A stretch of 48,033 nucleotides of DNA from an uncultured Clostridia bacterium (GTDB lineage Bacteria > Bacillota_I > Bacilli_A > RF39 > UBA660). This document shows, piece by piece, positions 9,708 to 18,924 of the stretch. The DNA is taken from NCBI GenBank assembly GCA_947304495.1, contig CAMZBG010000004.1, positions 1 through 48,033 on the forward strand. Direction: 5' to 3'. Under the pieces are notes generated by a model. The model made no database searches, was not told where the DNA came from, and saw only the letters and a list, made by a program, of their open reading frames with translations. The translations under genes and the position numbers were made by a program. Numbering within the stretch: the first letter of the stretch is position 1; every line of letters starts with the position of its first letter.

Positions 9708-11530
9708 TGTTATCAAAGGGGCAAAAAATTAACGAAAGATATGAAATCGTTAAAAATATTGGCGAAGGTGGTATGGCAAATGTCTACCTAGCAAATGATA
9801 CTATCCTAGATAGAAAAGTAGCTATCAAAGTATTACGTGGTGATTTATCTAGTGATGATAAATTTATAAGAAGATTCCAACGAGAAGCACTTTCAGTATC
9901 TAATTTATCACATCCAAATATAGTTGAAGTATATGATGTTGGTGAAGAAGATGGTGAACACTATATCGTTATGGAATATATCGAAGGAAAAACCTTAAAA
10001 CAATTATTAAAAAAACGTGAGTCCTTAACGTTATCTGAAGTAATTGATATTATGACTCAATTAACCGATGGTATTGCTCATGCTCATGAATCATATATAA
10101 TTCACCGTGATATCAAACCACAAAACATTATGATTCAAGATGATGGCAAAATTAAAATTACTGATTTTGGTATTGCTATGGCCTTAAATGCCACCCAACT
10201 AACACAAACTAATTCTGTAATGGGAAGTGTTCATTACTTACCACCAGAACAAGCAAGTGGTAAAAGTGCTACCATTAAAAGTGATATCTATTCACTTGGT
10301 ATCCTTATGTATGAATTACTTACAGGTAATGTACCATTTAAAGGCGATAACGCTGTAGAAATTGCATTAAAACATATGAAAGATAAAATTCCTAGCATCC
10401 GTAAACAAGATCCAAGTATTCCTCAATCTGTAGAGAATATAATCTTAAAAGCAGCTGCTAAGAATCCTCGTAATAGATATGATACTGCTAAAGAAATGCA
10501 TGAAGATTTATTGCATTGCTTAGATGAAGATCATTTAAACGATAAAAAAATAACATTTGAATACCCTGAAAATGATCTTGATTCAACTACCCCAATTCCT
10601 ACGACAAATATCAAAAAAAGAATTGAAAAGCCGGAAAAAGTTGAAGACAATACCGAAGAACTAGTAAAAGAAATAACAGCTGATGACCTAGAAGAAGAAA
10701 CTGATGAAGAAGAAAATGAAGATGAAGATTTCTTTGAAGAACCAAAGAGAAAAAACACCCTTATTGCTATTCTAGCATCATTCTTCCTATTACTTTTAAT
10801 CGCCCTAGCTATCTTCTGGTTAATAACTACCAAAGAAGTTGAAGATATCACTGTACCAAATGTTGTAGGTATCACTACTGAAGAAGCTATTGAAAAGCTA
10901 ACAAAAGAAGGATTCACATATACAACAGAACAAAAGAATAGCGATAGTGTCGAAGAAGGCTATGTAATTAAAACATCTCCAAAAGCAGGAAGTACTAGAA
11001 AAAAAGGTGATACCATTACCATTATTGAATCTATTGGTGGTTCTTATCAATACCTAGAAAACTATGTTGGTAAAAATTATAGTGAAGTTAAAGCTAAATT
11101 AGAATTATTAGGTATCAACGTACTTGTTGAAAAGAAAGATGTTGAAGATAAAGAAAAATATAAAGGAAAAGAAAATATTATTATTGAACAATCACCAGCA
11201 TTTGATGAAAAAGCAGAAAAGAAATTAATTGAAAAAGGTGATACCATTACCATATATATTCCAAACATTGTTGACGAATATCCAGATATGGTAAGTGAAG
11301 GATGGAATTTATCAGATATCCAAGCATTTATTAAAGAATATAAATTAAATTTGAGTGTAACTGATAAAAATAATAACGTTATTCCTGAAAATAAATATAA
11401 CGACTTTAAAACAGCCGTAATCATTGAACAATCAAGACCTGCTGGTGATGCCATAATTGAAGGTATAACTTTAAAAGTAAAATTAAATGTTACATATGAA
11501 ACAGAAAACAAAGAAGAAGAAACTGAATAA
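9707..11530 (+). CDS. prkC: PASTA-domain serine/threonine kinase
   Basis: This 607-residue membrane kinase has a cytoplasmic Hanks-type domain (about residues 12-270): GEGGMANVYLA loop, catalytic Lys in VAIKVLR, HRDIKPQN near 132, and DFG. An acidic juxtamembrane linker rich in Glu/Asp leads to one membrane segment (about 350-373) and three extracellular PASTA-like repeats (about 380-445, 447-518, 522-598). PASTA domains in this family sense muropeptides or lipid II and link wall status to growth or germination. The third repeat is the most diverged. It is coupled to prpC and followed by rsgA. Confidence 0.95.
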   Translation: MLSKGQKINERYEIVKNIGEGGMANVYLANDTILDRKVAIKVLRGDLSSDDKFIRRFQREALSVSNLSHPNIVEVYDVGEEDGEHYIVMEYIEGKTLKQLLKKRESLTLSEVIDIMTQLTDGIAHAHESYIIHRDIKPQNIMIQDDGKIKITDFGIAMALNATQLTQTNSVMGSVHYLPPEQASGKSATIKSDIYSLGILMYELLTGNVPFKGDNAVEIALKHMKDKIPSIRKQDPSIPQSVENIILKAAAKNPRNRYDTAKEMHEDLLHCLDEDHLNDKKITFEYPENDLDSTTPIPTTNIKKRIEKPEKVEDNTEELVKEITADDLEEETDEEENEDEDFFEEPKRKNTLIAILASFFLLLLIALAIFWLITTKEVEDITVPNVVGITTEEAIEKLTKEGFTYTTEQKNSDSVEEGYVIKTSPKAGSTRKKGDTITIIESIGGSYQYLENYVGKNYSEVKAKLELLGINVLVEKKDVEDKEKYKGKENIIIEQSPAFDEKAEKKLIEKGDTITIYIPNIVDEYPDMVSEGWNLSDIQAFIKEYKLNLSVTDKNNNVIPENKYNDFKTAVIIEQSRPAGDAIIEGITLKVKLNVTYETENKEEETE

Positions 11531-11549
11531 TTAAAACAAGGAGTACTAT

Positions 11550-12374
11550 ATGAAAGGTAAAATTATCAAAAATATCAGTAATGACTACACAGTTGCTGCT
11601 GATGGTAAATTATATATCTGCAAACCAAGAGGTAAATTCCGTAATAACGAAATTACCCCACTTGTTGGTGATATAGTAAATTTTGATGAAGTCAATAATT
11701 ATCTTTTATCGGTAGAGCCAAGAAAAAACGAATTGATTCGCCCAAGTATTGCTAACATTGATGTCGCAGTCATTGTTACTAGCGTCAAAAAACCAGATTT
11801 AGATACTTATTTATTAGATAAAAATCTTACCATTATTTCATATAATAATATTACTCCAATAATCTATTTTACTAAATTAGATTTACTAAATGATGACGAA
11901 AGAAAAAAAATAGATAATTATATTAATTATTATCAAAAAATAGGTTATTTAGTAGCCACTAATAAAGATGAATTAATGAAATTAATCAAACATAAAACCG
12001 TAGTTTTTACTGGTCAAAGCGGTGCCGGAAAATCTACGCTATTAAATAAAATTAATCCTAATTTAGAATTAATAACTGATGAAATTTCAGAAGCTCTAGG
12101 TAGAGGTAAGCATACCACAAGACATACTGAACTATATGATATAGATGGAACATTCATTGCAGATACACCAGGATTTTCTAAAATTGACTTTCATGGTATG
12201 TCAAAGATTGATATCAGAGATAATATGAAAGAATTCTTTGACAATCTAGAACACTGCAAATATGATGACTGTATGCATATTTCTGAAGATGGTTGCTTTA
12301 TAAAAGAAATGCTAGCTAAAAATGAAATACTAATAAGCCGTTATAATAACTATAAAAGTTTTATAGAAAGGTGA
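11550..12374 (+). CDS. rsgA: Ribosome small-subunit GTPase RsgA
   Basis: This 274-residue circularly permuted GTPase acts in late 30S maturation. An N-terminal OB fold (about 1-65) precedes the GTPase motifs in permuted order: G4-like YFTKLD, then P-loop GQSGAGKST and switch DTPGFSK. The C-terminal zinc site follows the C-x4-C-x-H-x5-C pattern (HCKYDDCMHISEDGC). AAGGAG precedes the start. RsgA is a known substrate of PrkC-type kinases in some Bacillota, which fits its place in this operon, but phosphorylation here is only inferred. Confidence 0.95.
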   Translation: MKGKIIKNISNDYTVAADGKLYICKPRGKFRNNEITPLVGDIVNFDEVNNYLLSVEPRKNELIRPSIANIDVAVIVTSVKKPDLDTYLLDKNLTIISYNNITPIIYFTKLDLLNDDERKKIDNYINYYQKIGYLVATNKDELMKLIKHKTVVFTGQSGAGKSTLLNKINPNLELITDEISEALGRGKHTTRHTELYDIDGTFIADTPGFSKIDFHGMSKIDIRDNMKEFFDNLEHCKYDDCMHISEDGCFIKEMLAKNEILISRYNNYKSFIER

Positions 12375-12381
12375 TTATATA

Positions 12382-13002
12382 ATGAAAATATCTACTACCA
12401 TATTAACTGCTAAAGATAGAATTGCCAGTGTCAAGTTGCTAAATAAAACAGATACTGATTACATTCACATTGATGTCATGGACAATATATTTGTTCCTAA
12501 CTATCAAATGCCTATTGACGAAGTTAATAATTTACTAAAAGTTACTGAAAAACCATTTGATATTCATCTAATGGTTGAAGATCCAGAATCATTTATTCAA
12601 AATTTAGATAAAGGAAATATTGATTCAATAACAATTCATTTAGAAATAAAAAAAGATATTGACCATTTAATCAACTTAATTAAATCATATAACTACCATG
12701 TTGGTATTGCTATTAAAATGGATACAGATCCCAATCTACTAGATAAATATCTAGATAAAATTGATTTTGTTCTCGTCATGAGTATTATACCTGGATTTGG
12801 TGGCCAAAAATTTAATGATAAAGCCATCGAACAAATAAAAGCCATAAGAAGTAAAAATAGTAATATTCTTATATCGGTAGATGGTGGTATCAATAATGAA
12901 ACTATTGAAAAAATAAAATACCTGGCTGATACGGCTGCTGTCGGTAGCTATATAACAAATAGTGATAATTATCAAAAAGCAATTGATTCATTAAGAAATT
13001 AG
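12382..13002 (+). CDS. rpe: Ribulose-phosphate 3-epimerase
   Basis: This 206-residue TIM-barrel enzyme interconverts ribulose-5-phosphate and xylulose-5-phosphate in the pentose phosphate pathway. Catalytic and metal residues are visible in YIHIDVMDNIFVPN, DIHLMV, MSIIPGFGGQKF and ILISVDGGI. It is slightly shorter than typical (about 215-220), and the N-terminal strand begins KISTTILTAKD where most relatives have a PSILSAD-like motif, so it is a diverged member. It is the last gene of the rlmN operon, and its 3' end is built into the terminator. Confidence 0.92.
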   Translation: MKISTTILTAKDRIASVKLLNKTDTDYIHIDVMDNIFVPNYQMPIDEVNNLLKVTEKPFDIHLMVEDPESFIQNLDKGNIDSITIHLEIKKDIDHLINLIKSYNYHVGIAIKMDTDPNLLDKYLDKIDFVLVMSIIPGFGGQKFNDKAIEQIKAIRSKNSNILISVDGGINNETIEKIKYLADTAAVGSYITNSDNYQKAIDSLRN

Positions 13003-13013
13003 TTGCTTTTTTT
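12974..13013 (+). terminator. rpe terminator overlapping the gene end
   Basis: AAAAAGCAA inside rpe pairs with TTGCTTTTT just after the stop, across a 20-base loop, and runs into a seven-T tract. Confidence 0.7.
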
Positions 13014-13074
13014 ATGTTTTAAAATCGTATTATTACCTCATAATATTCATAGAATACATTAGAAAGGTGATTAT

Positions 13075-15339
13075 ATGACAGATAGTTTTAATGAAGAAGC
13101 ACAAGAAATATTAACAAAAGCAAAATTAGAAATGTTAGAACTAAAGCATCCTTATGTAGGAACAGAACACCTAGTATTAGCAATTTTACATACAGAAAAT
13201 GAACTAACAAAAAATCTAAGTAAATATAATCTAACATATGAATCATTCAAAACAGAAATTTTAAAAATTATTGGCAAAGGCACTAAAAAAAGTGATTTTT
13301 TTCTTCATACACCCCTATTAAAAAAAGTAATTGAAAATGCTATTATTGATAGTAAAGATAACAATCATGGTATTGTTACCATTAACCATTTATTCTCTGC
13401 ACTTTTAGATGTTGGCGAAGGAATAGCCATACGTATTTTTATAGGAATGAATTTAGATCTAGATTCAATGTACGATGAATTCACATCAAAAATATATGAA
13501 TCAAGAAATAATAATAAAAAATTACTCATTGAAGAAATAGGTACAAATATTAACAAAAAAGTTAAACAAAAAGAAATAGATCCTTTATTTGGAAGAAATA
13601 AAGAAATAACTAAAATTGAAGAAATATTGTGCCGTAGAACCAAAAACAATCCTTTATTAATTGGTGAACCAGGAGTTGGTAAAACAGCTATTATTGAAGG
13701 ATTAGCAACACTAATCGAAGAAAAAAAAGTACCAAACAAATTACAAAACAAAATAATAATCTCTATTGATATGGCATCGGCCGTTGCTGGAACAAAATAT
13801 CGCGGTGAATTTGAAGAAAGAATGAAAAAAATACTTGAAGAAATTGAAGAACATGATGAAATAATTCTCTTTATTGATGAAATACACACCTTAATAGGAG
13901 CCGGAGGAGCTGAAGGTGCCATCGATGCTTCTAACATCATTAAACCAGCACTGGCAAGAGGTAAAATACGTTGCATTGGTGCTACGACTAAAGATGAATA
14001 TAAAAAACACTTTGAAAAAGACAAAGCACTAGAACGAAGATTTCAAATAATTAATATTGAAGAACCAACAATTGAAGAAACAAAAGACATTATCTTAGGA
14101 ATAAAGCCCATATATGAACAATATCACAACGTAATAATAAGCAATGAAACTGTTGATAAATTAATATTTCTAACCGAAAAATATATATATAATCGATATC
14201 GTCCAGATAAACAAATAGATATATTAGATGAAGTATGTAGTAAAGTTAATATAACCAACAACAAAGATTTAACATTATTAAACAATAAATTAAATGATAT
14301 AAAAAACAAAAAAGAAGTATCAATTAAAAATAATGATATTAAAAAAGCATATGAACTAAAAATTAAAGAATCGGAATACGAAAAATTACAAAAAATTAAC
14401 AATGAAAAAAAAGAAGTAACTATAACAGATGTTGCCTTAGTAATAAGTAATAAATTAAATATTCCTATTTATGAAATATTAAAAGATAATAAAAAAATTA
14501 TCAAAGAAATAGAAACGACTCTTAAAAATAGTATTATTGGTCAAGAAATAGCTATTAATGAATTAATAGACATCACTAAAAAAATTAAACTAGGTTATAA
14601 AGAAAATAAATGCATCTCCTTCTTGTTTATTGGACCAAGTGGTGTTGGTAAAACAAAATTAGCAACTACGTTTGGCAATATCATCAGTAAACAAAAACCC
14701 CTACGCTTTGATATGTCAGAATATGCAGATAGTAGTGCTATAAGTAGATTTATAGGCTCAAATCCAGGATATATTGGCTATGATGAAAACAAATATGCCC
14801 TAAGTATAATAAAAGATAATCCTAATTCTGTAATTATCTTAGATGAAATAGATAAAGCAAACCCTAAAATAATCAATCTATTATTTCAAATATTAGAAGA
14901 AGGAAAAATCAAAGATAGTAAAAATAACATAATTAACTTTAACAATAATATAATCATAATGACCTCAAATATTGGTGGATACACCAAAAATATTGGATTT
15001 AATGATAACACTAATAGTATTAGTAATGAATTGATTGAAACCTTTGGTATCGCCTTCATAAACAGAATTGACAATATTATAAAATTTAATACATTAAATA
15101 AATCTAACATAAAAAAAATAATTAATATCGAATTAAATAAATTAAAAGAAAAATATTCAAATATCACTATTAACATAAATGATAATGTTATTAAAGAAAT
15201 TATAGATTCATCTAATTACAAAGAATTAGGAGCCAGAAAAATACCTAAAATTATCGATAATAAAATAGAAAATATAATTATTGATAACCTAATTATAAAT
15301 ACAAACAAAATAAATATAGATTCCATTTTTTCAAAGTAA
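13075..15339 (+). CDS. clpC: ClpC-type AAA+ unfoldase
   Basis: This 754-residue two-ring Hsp100 ATPase is expected to feed substrates to ClpP. It has an N-terminal Clp repeat domain (about 1-145), AAA-1 with Walker A GEPGVGKTA near 197 and Walker B IILFIDEIHTL, a middle region containing a UVR-like helix (KKAYELKIKESEYEKL), and AAA-2 with Walker A GPSGVGKTK near 520 and Walker B VIILDEIDKA. The tripeptide IGF near 639 matches the loop that docks on ClpP. At 754 residues it is shorter than typical ClpC (about 810). No ctsR or mcsA/mcsB lies next to it. The start follows AGAAAGGTGAT. I see no clear promoter between the rpe terminator and this gene. Confidence 0.9.
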   Translation: MTDSFNEEAQEILTKAKLEMLELKHPYVGTEHLVLAILHTENELTKNLSKYNLTYESFKTEILKIIGKGTKKSDFFLHTPLLKKVIENAIIDSKDNNHGIVTINHLFSALLDVGEGIAIRIFIGMNLDLDSMYDEFTSKIYESRNNNKKLLIEEIGTNINKKVKQKEIDPLFGRNKEITKIEEILCRRTKNNPLLIGEPGVGKTAIIEGLATLIEEKKVPNKLQNKIIISIDMASAVAGTKYRGEFEERMKKILEEIEEHDEIILFIDEIHTLIGAGGAEGAIDASNIIKPALARGKIRCIGATTKDEYKKHFEKDKALERRFQIINIEEPTIEETKDIILGIKPIYEQYHNVIISNETVDKLIFLTEKYIYNRYRPDKQIDILDEVCSKVNITNNKDLTLLNNKLNDIKNKKEVSIKNNDIKKAYELKIKESEYEKLQKINNEKKEVTITDVALVISNKLNIPIYEILKDNKKIIKEIETTLKNSIIGQEIAINELIDITKKIKLGYKENKCISFLFIGPSGVGKTKLATTFGNIISKQKPLRFDMSEYADSSAISRFIGSNPGYIGYDENKYALSIIKDNPNSVIILDEIDKANPKIINLLFQILEEGKIKDSKNNIINFNNNIIIMTSNIGGYTKNIGFNDNTNSISNELIETFGIAFINRIDNIIKFNTLNKSNIKKIINIELNKLKEKYSNITININDNVIKEIIDSSNYKELGARKIPKIIDNKIENIIIDNLIINTNKINIDSIFSK

Positions 15340-15340
15340 G

Positions 15341-15349
15341 TGATATAAT
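15341..15349 (+). promoter_or_regulatory. queH extended -10
   Basis: TGATATAAT, a perfect extended -10, lies 17 bases before the queH start and just past the clpC stop. It would give a leader of about 10 bases. Confidence 0.6.
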
Positions 15350-15366
15350 ACTCCTTGGTGATAATT

Positions 15367-15978
15367 ATGCAAGAATCATACCATAATTTATGTATAAAAG
15401 AACTAAATAAAATTAATAAACCTCAAAAACTACTTCTTCATAGCTGTTGTGCTCCATGTAGTTCATGGGTAATAACATTCCTAACACAATTTTTTGATAT
15501 AACTATTCTATATTATAATCCCAATATATCACCAAAAAGTGAATATGAAAAAAGAAAAAAAGAACAAATTAGATTAATAAATAGTATAAAAAAAGTAAAT
15601 AAAATAGATATAATAGATTGCGACTATGATAATGACATATATGAAGAAAGAATTAAAGGATATGAGGAATGTCCTGAACGTGGTGCTAGATGCACAATAT
15701 GTTTTAATTTAAGATTAGAAAAGACAGCAAAAATAGCTAAAGAAAACAATTATGATTACTTCTGTACGACCCTAACAGTAAGTCCATATAAAAATGCCAA
15801 TCTAATAAATGAAATTGGTAAAAAACTAGAAAAAGAATATGGAATAAAATGGCTATATTCTGATTTTAAAAAACAAAATGGCTATAAAAATTCAATTGAA
15901 TTATCCAAAAAATACAATCTATATAGACAAAATTATTGTGGCTGTAAATACTCTAAAAAAACTAATATTCAAGATTAA
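15367..15978 (+). CDS. queH: Epoxyqueuosine reductase QueH
   Basis: This 203-residue enzyme (formerly DUF208) carries out the last step of queuosine synthesis in tRNA, reducing epoxyqueuosine. Conserved Cys motifs are present: LLLHSCCAPCSSW at the N terminus, ECPERGARCTICFNLRL in the middle and NYCGCKYS near the C terminus, matching the Fe-S and active-site cysteines of QueH. The ATG follows GGTGAT; alternative TTG and GTG codons upstream lie within the ribosome-binding site. No other queuosine genes are in this window. Confidence 0.93.
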   Translation: MQESYHNLCIKELNKINKPQKLLLHSCCAPCSSWVITFLTQFFDITILYYNPNISPKSEYEKRKKEQIRLINSIKKVNKIDIIDCDYDNDIYEERIKGYEECPERGARCTICFNLRLEKTAKIAKENNYDYFCTTLTVSPYKNANLINEIGKKLEKEYGIKWLYSDFKKQNGYKNSIELSKKYNLYRQNYCGCKYSKKTNIQD

Positions 15979-16001
15979 AAAAAGGAACTATGTTCCTTTT
16001 T
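15979..16001. terminator. Bidirectional terminator between queH and the DUF1292 gene
   Basis: Perfect stem AAAAAGGAAC/GTTCCTTTTT with a 3-base loop, with T runs in both directions, between convergent genes. Confidence 0.9.
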
Positions 16002-17142
16002 ATCCTGCTATTTTGAAATATTGCCATACCTCATATCCTAAAAATACACATGCTGCCAAGAAGAATACTATGGCTATTACAATAAAGAATTTATTATTAG
16101 CAAAGCCTCCAGATTTTGGTGCACTTTCAATTGGTGTAGTAGGCTCAGTAGTTGCTGGTGCTACAGGTTCAGTTGGCTCATCTTGGCCAAATTCTCTAAT
16201 AGATTCAACATCATTTACTGGTACTGTACCATCATTGCTAACTTCTCCTAAAGCAATGTTTAAATTTGTCTCTTTAGAGCCATCCAAAACCAAATCGCTT
16301 GTTTCAGTAACTGTAGGTTCTACCATTGGTGCTGGCTCTGGAACCACAGGTGCTGGTGCCTCAGGTTGTGGATTTTCTACAACTGGTGCCACTTCAGGTA
16401 TCACAGGTGTAACTGGTGGTACTGGTATAGTTGGGGTTGTTGGCTCTGGTTGTTGAACTGGTACTACAGGTGTTGGCTCAGTAGTTGGTTGACTTTCAAC
16501 TGGTGCTACAGGAGTAACTTCTGGCATTACAGGAGCTACCTCAGGTGCAGCAGGAACAACCACTTCAGGTGCTACTGGTTCAGGCTTAGGTTCCTCAACG
16601 AAACTATCCATAACTTCTTGAATAGATGGAACTGGTTGAACAGTATCATCCTGAGGTTCAATCTCAGGCATTTCAACAACAGGTTCAACTGCCTCAACTT
16701 CTGGTACCTCTCTAACATTATTAACCTTATAAAAATTCTCCCCAACTTTAGTAACTGATTTTTTTACAGTAGAAATGTATGTTTTACCAACATTGATATT
16801 TTGTTCCTTATTAAACAATACTGATCCTATATTTACAATTTTTCCATCAGATAAAGTAACAACACCATTTGTTTTTTCTTCTGATGTATCGATTGAATGT
16901 TTAATAAGCTCTTTAACAATATCAGATAATTTGTTTTTCTCCATAGTATCTTCAATATTCATCATATTTGAAGTACCATCATTATTTTTAACTAATTTAG
17001 AAATGAATATATTATCATTTTCTCCATCTCTTTCAATTGAATAAACAACATAATCACTACCATCAACATCGATTTTACACATAACATCGGCTTCTCTATC
17101 AATACCATGTTCATCAATTACTTTAACATTTTTACTTTCCAT
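16000..17142 (-). CDS. DUF1292 protein with Pro-rich linker and C-terminal membrane anchor
   Basis: This 380-residue protein has an N-terminal domain of about 65 residues resembling DUF1292 (YrzB-like: acidic strands around VMCKIDVDGSDYVVYSIERD). A further soluble segment reaches about residue 150. A long disordered region (about 150-270) of Pro/Val/Glu/Thr runs such as PEVAPVMPEVTPVAPV follows, then an acidic stretch, and finally a single C-terminal membrane helix (NKFFIVIAIVFFLAACVFLGYEVW) ending KIAG. No N-terminal signal is seen, so a cytoplasmic domain tethered by a tail anchor is the simplest topology. The function is unknown. AGGAGG lies before the ATG. Its own promoter and terminator make it monocistronic. 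Confidence 0.8.
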   Translation of the reverse strand: MESKNVKVIDEHGIDREADVMCKIDVDGSDYVVYSIERDGENDNIFISKLVKNNDGTSNMMNIEDTMEKNKLSDIVKELIKHSIDTSEEKTNGVVTLSDGKIVNIGSVLFNKEQNINVGKTYISTVKKSVTKVGENFYKVNNVREVPEVEAVEPVVEMPEIEPQDDTVQPVPSIQEVMDSFVEEPKPEPVAPEVVVPAAPEVAPVMPEVTPVAPVESQPTTEPTPVVPVQQPEPTTPTIPVPPVTPVIPEVAPVVENPQPEAPAPVVPEPAPMVEPTVTETSDLVLDGSKETNLNIALGEVSNDGTVPVNDVESIREFGQDEPTEPVAPATTEPTTPIESAPKSGGFANNKFFIVIAIVFFLAACVFLGYEVWQYFKIAG

Positions 17143-17156
17143 ATTTCCTCCTAAAT

Positions 17157-17184
17157 AGGTATATTACGTAATTTATATACCTAC
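17157..17184 (-). other. Inverted repeat in the leader of the DUF1292 gene
   Basis: TAGGTATAT and ATATACCTA flank a 10-base centre (28 bp in all). It is transcribed as a hairpin immediately upstream of the AGGAGG site, so it could act as an operator or mask the ribosome-binding site. Confidence 0.55.
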
Positions 17185-17202
17185 ACTCCTACTATTAAAA
17201 CA

Positions 17203-17231
17203 AGTATATCATATTTTTTTAACATATTCAA
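17203..17231 (-). promoter_or_regulatory. Promoter of the DUF1292 gene
   Basis: TTGAAT, 17 bp, TATACT with TGA before the -10. Confidence 0.75.
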
Positions 17232-17242
17232 CAATTTTTATT

Positions 17243-17276
17243 AATAAAAGAAACATAATTTAATCATTACGTTTCT
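17243..17276 (-). terminator. Terminator of the coiled-coil gene
   Basis: Stem AGAAACGTAAT/ATTATGTTTCT (one G-U pair) with a 6-base loop and a T-rich tail. It overlaps the last codons. Confidence 0.8.
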
Positions 17277-18873
17277 CTTCTTTTTTATTTAATTCTTTAA
17301 CCAATTTCATCTTTTGCTTATTTGCTCGCTCATACTCTTCTACCCTACTACGCATAATACCTATTTTTATCTTATTCCCTATCATTTTATTTTCCATATC
17401 ATCTATCTTAGAAATTACCTCACGATACTGCAAAAAATCGCCGTGATACTGTCTAAATTTATGATTATATTCCACCTTTAATCTAACGATATCTTCCAAA
17501 CTAGAATCTATCATTCTATCAGTCAAATCAAGATTACTAGTTGCTTCATTCAAAGCATTTGCATAATCGATAGCTTCATACTCTATTCTTCTTACCTCTT
17601 CCCATTTCAAATCTTTTTTTAAATTAGTAAGTACATTTCTTGTAACCAAAGTCTCTGTAGCTATCGCTGGTACTACCCCTTTAAGCGGATTAAGCATAAG
17701 TAAATTTAAATATTTAAATGAAGTAAATAAAAATTTACCAAACCCTTTAAGTCTATAACTATCAACTTCATGTGAGCTAATCTTAGAAATCTCTTTTTCC
17801 ATATCTTCTAACATTGCATTTTGTTCTTTTACAAAACTATTATACGAAGCATTAACTCTATCAACACTATAGACATCATTTCTAAGCTTATTAAAATCAA
17901 TATCCCTATCTTTTAATTCTAATTCCTTTTTCTCTTTTTCAATTTGAAGATTCTCTGTACTTTCATGTATCTTATCTATTTCTATATATAAATATTTATA
18001 TACATCTAATAATTTATAATCTTCAACCGTAGCAATGACTTCATTACGTTCAAACTTATTTTTAAGTTCAATAATATTATCAATTAATTCATGATTATCG
18101 ATTTCTAATAAATATTCAAAATCATAATTATCTCTTAGATAATCATACTGCATCTTCAATTTATCAATTTTAGCTAATATCTTTTTAACCTCAGCCAAAT
18201 TTTTACGACATTCATCCAATTCTTTTTCATCGTTGTCAACCTCACTTAAAATATATAACTCGCTCTCAAGTATTTCTAATTCATTGACAACTTTAATTAA
18301 ATCTTTTTTAATTAAATCGATAATTTTTTTCTCTAATATTTTAACACTATTATCAGTTAATTCTGTAGTGGTTTTAATATTATTTTCTGTCTCTTTATTG
18401 CTAAATATATTTTTAAATAAAGGAATACCATTAAATACATTTTGTTTCCTTTGTGGAAAAGAAACATTCTTTTTATCTATATCTACACTATCATTTTGAT
18501 AACCATTATCATTTGACAATCCATCTTCTACATCCAATAAGGATTTATGCTCATCGCGAATAACAGCCATCTGCTTCTCTTTAATTAATGAAATATCTAT
18601 CTTATTAATAGCTTCTATTTTTTTCCTACGACGTTCTTTAATATTACTCTCTTCAGGGGGCGTAGGTACACTAACATTTGCTGATTTCTTATTATCCTTT
18701 GGTTTATCAAATACATTATCAATTACCACCATAGGAATTACAGCCATGACTTTTAAAATGTTTTTATATGCCTCTTCAGCATCTTCATTTTTTCTCTTAT
18801 ATATCCTATTTCTACGAATTTTATTGAGTCTATCAGCAAATCTACTTCTTTTGCCTGTTCCATTATTTGCCAT
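17260..18873 (-). CDS. Unknown coiled-coil protein downstream of rpoC
   Basis: I do not recognise this 537-residue protein. The N terminus is very basic (RSRFADRLNKIRRNRIYKRK). A short hydrophobic stretch (ILKVMAVIPMVVIDNVF, about 39-55) follows, and then a long Lys/Glu/Asp/Leu-rich region with heptad-like spacing, probably several coiled coils (about 190-375 and 420-537). These are broken by a moderately hydrophobic patch (FLFTSFKYLNLLMLNPLKGVVPAIATETLVTRNVL) that could be membrane-associated. The start is the Met after AGGAGGTG; an upstream ATG overlaps that site. It lies 62 bases beyond rpoC, past a terminator, with a possible promoter of its own. Role unknown. Confidence 0.75.
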   Translation of the reverse strand: MANNGTGKRSRFADRLNKIRRNRIYKRKNEDAEEAYKNILKVMAVIPMVVIDNVFDKPKDNKKSANVSVPTPPEESNIKERRRKKIEAINKIDISLIKEKQMAVIRDEHKSLLDVEDGLSNDNGYQNDSVDIDKKNVSFPQRKQNVFNGIPLFKNIFSNKETENNIKTTTELTDNSVKILEKKIIDLIKKDLIKVVNELEILESELYILSEVDNDEKELDECRKNLAEVKKILAKIDKLKMQYDYLRDNYDFEYLLEIDNHELIDNIIELKNKFERNEVIATVEDYKLLDVYKYLYIEIDKIHESTENLQIEKEKKELELKDRDIDFNKLRNDVYSVDRVNASYNSFVKEQNAMLEDMEKEISKISSHEVDSYRLKGFGKFLFTSFKYLNLLMLNPLKGVVPAIATETLVTRNVLTNLKKDLKWEEVRRIEYEAIDYANALNEATSNLDLTDRMIDSSLEDIVRLKVEYNHKFRQYHGDFLQYREVISKIDDMENKMIGNKIKIGIMRSRVEEYERANKQKMKLVKELNKKEEKRND

Positions 18874-18895
18874 AACACACCTCCTCATTAATATT

Positions 18896-18924
18896 ATTAT
18901 ATATTAGAAAAAGGCTTTATCCAA
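18896..18924 (-). promoter_or_regulatory. Putative promoter of the coiled-coil gene, inside the rpoC terminator
   Basis: TTGGAT, 17 bp, TATAAT. The -35 lies in the loop and 3' arm of the rpoC terminator. Confidence 0.5.

Noticed and set aside
10531..11511. Ser-rich minus-strand frames inside prkC
   Set aside because: Antisense of the Glu/Lys-rich linker and PASTA region. They have no start signals and Ser-biased composition.
13014..13074. A dedicated clpC promoter
   Set aside because: Several AT-rich hexamers exist, but none has both a -35 and a TG-extended -10 at proper spacing.
15878..16758. Plus-strand frames of 192 and 130 codons opposite the DUF1292 gene
   Set aside because: They are antisense shadows of the Pro-rich repeats (Trp/Gly/Thr-rich low-complexity reads) and cross the bidirectional terminator.
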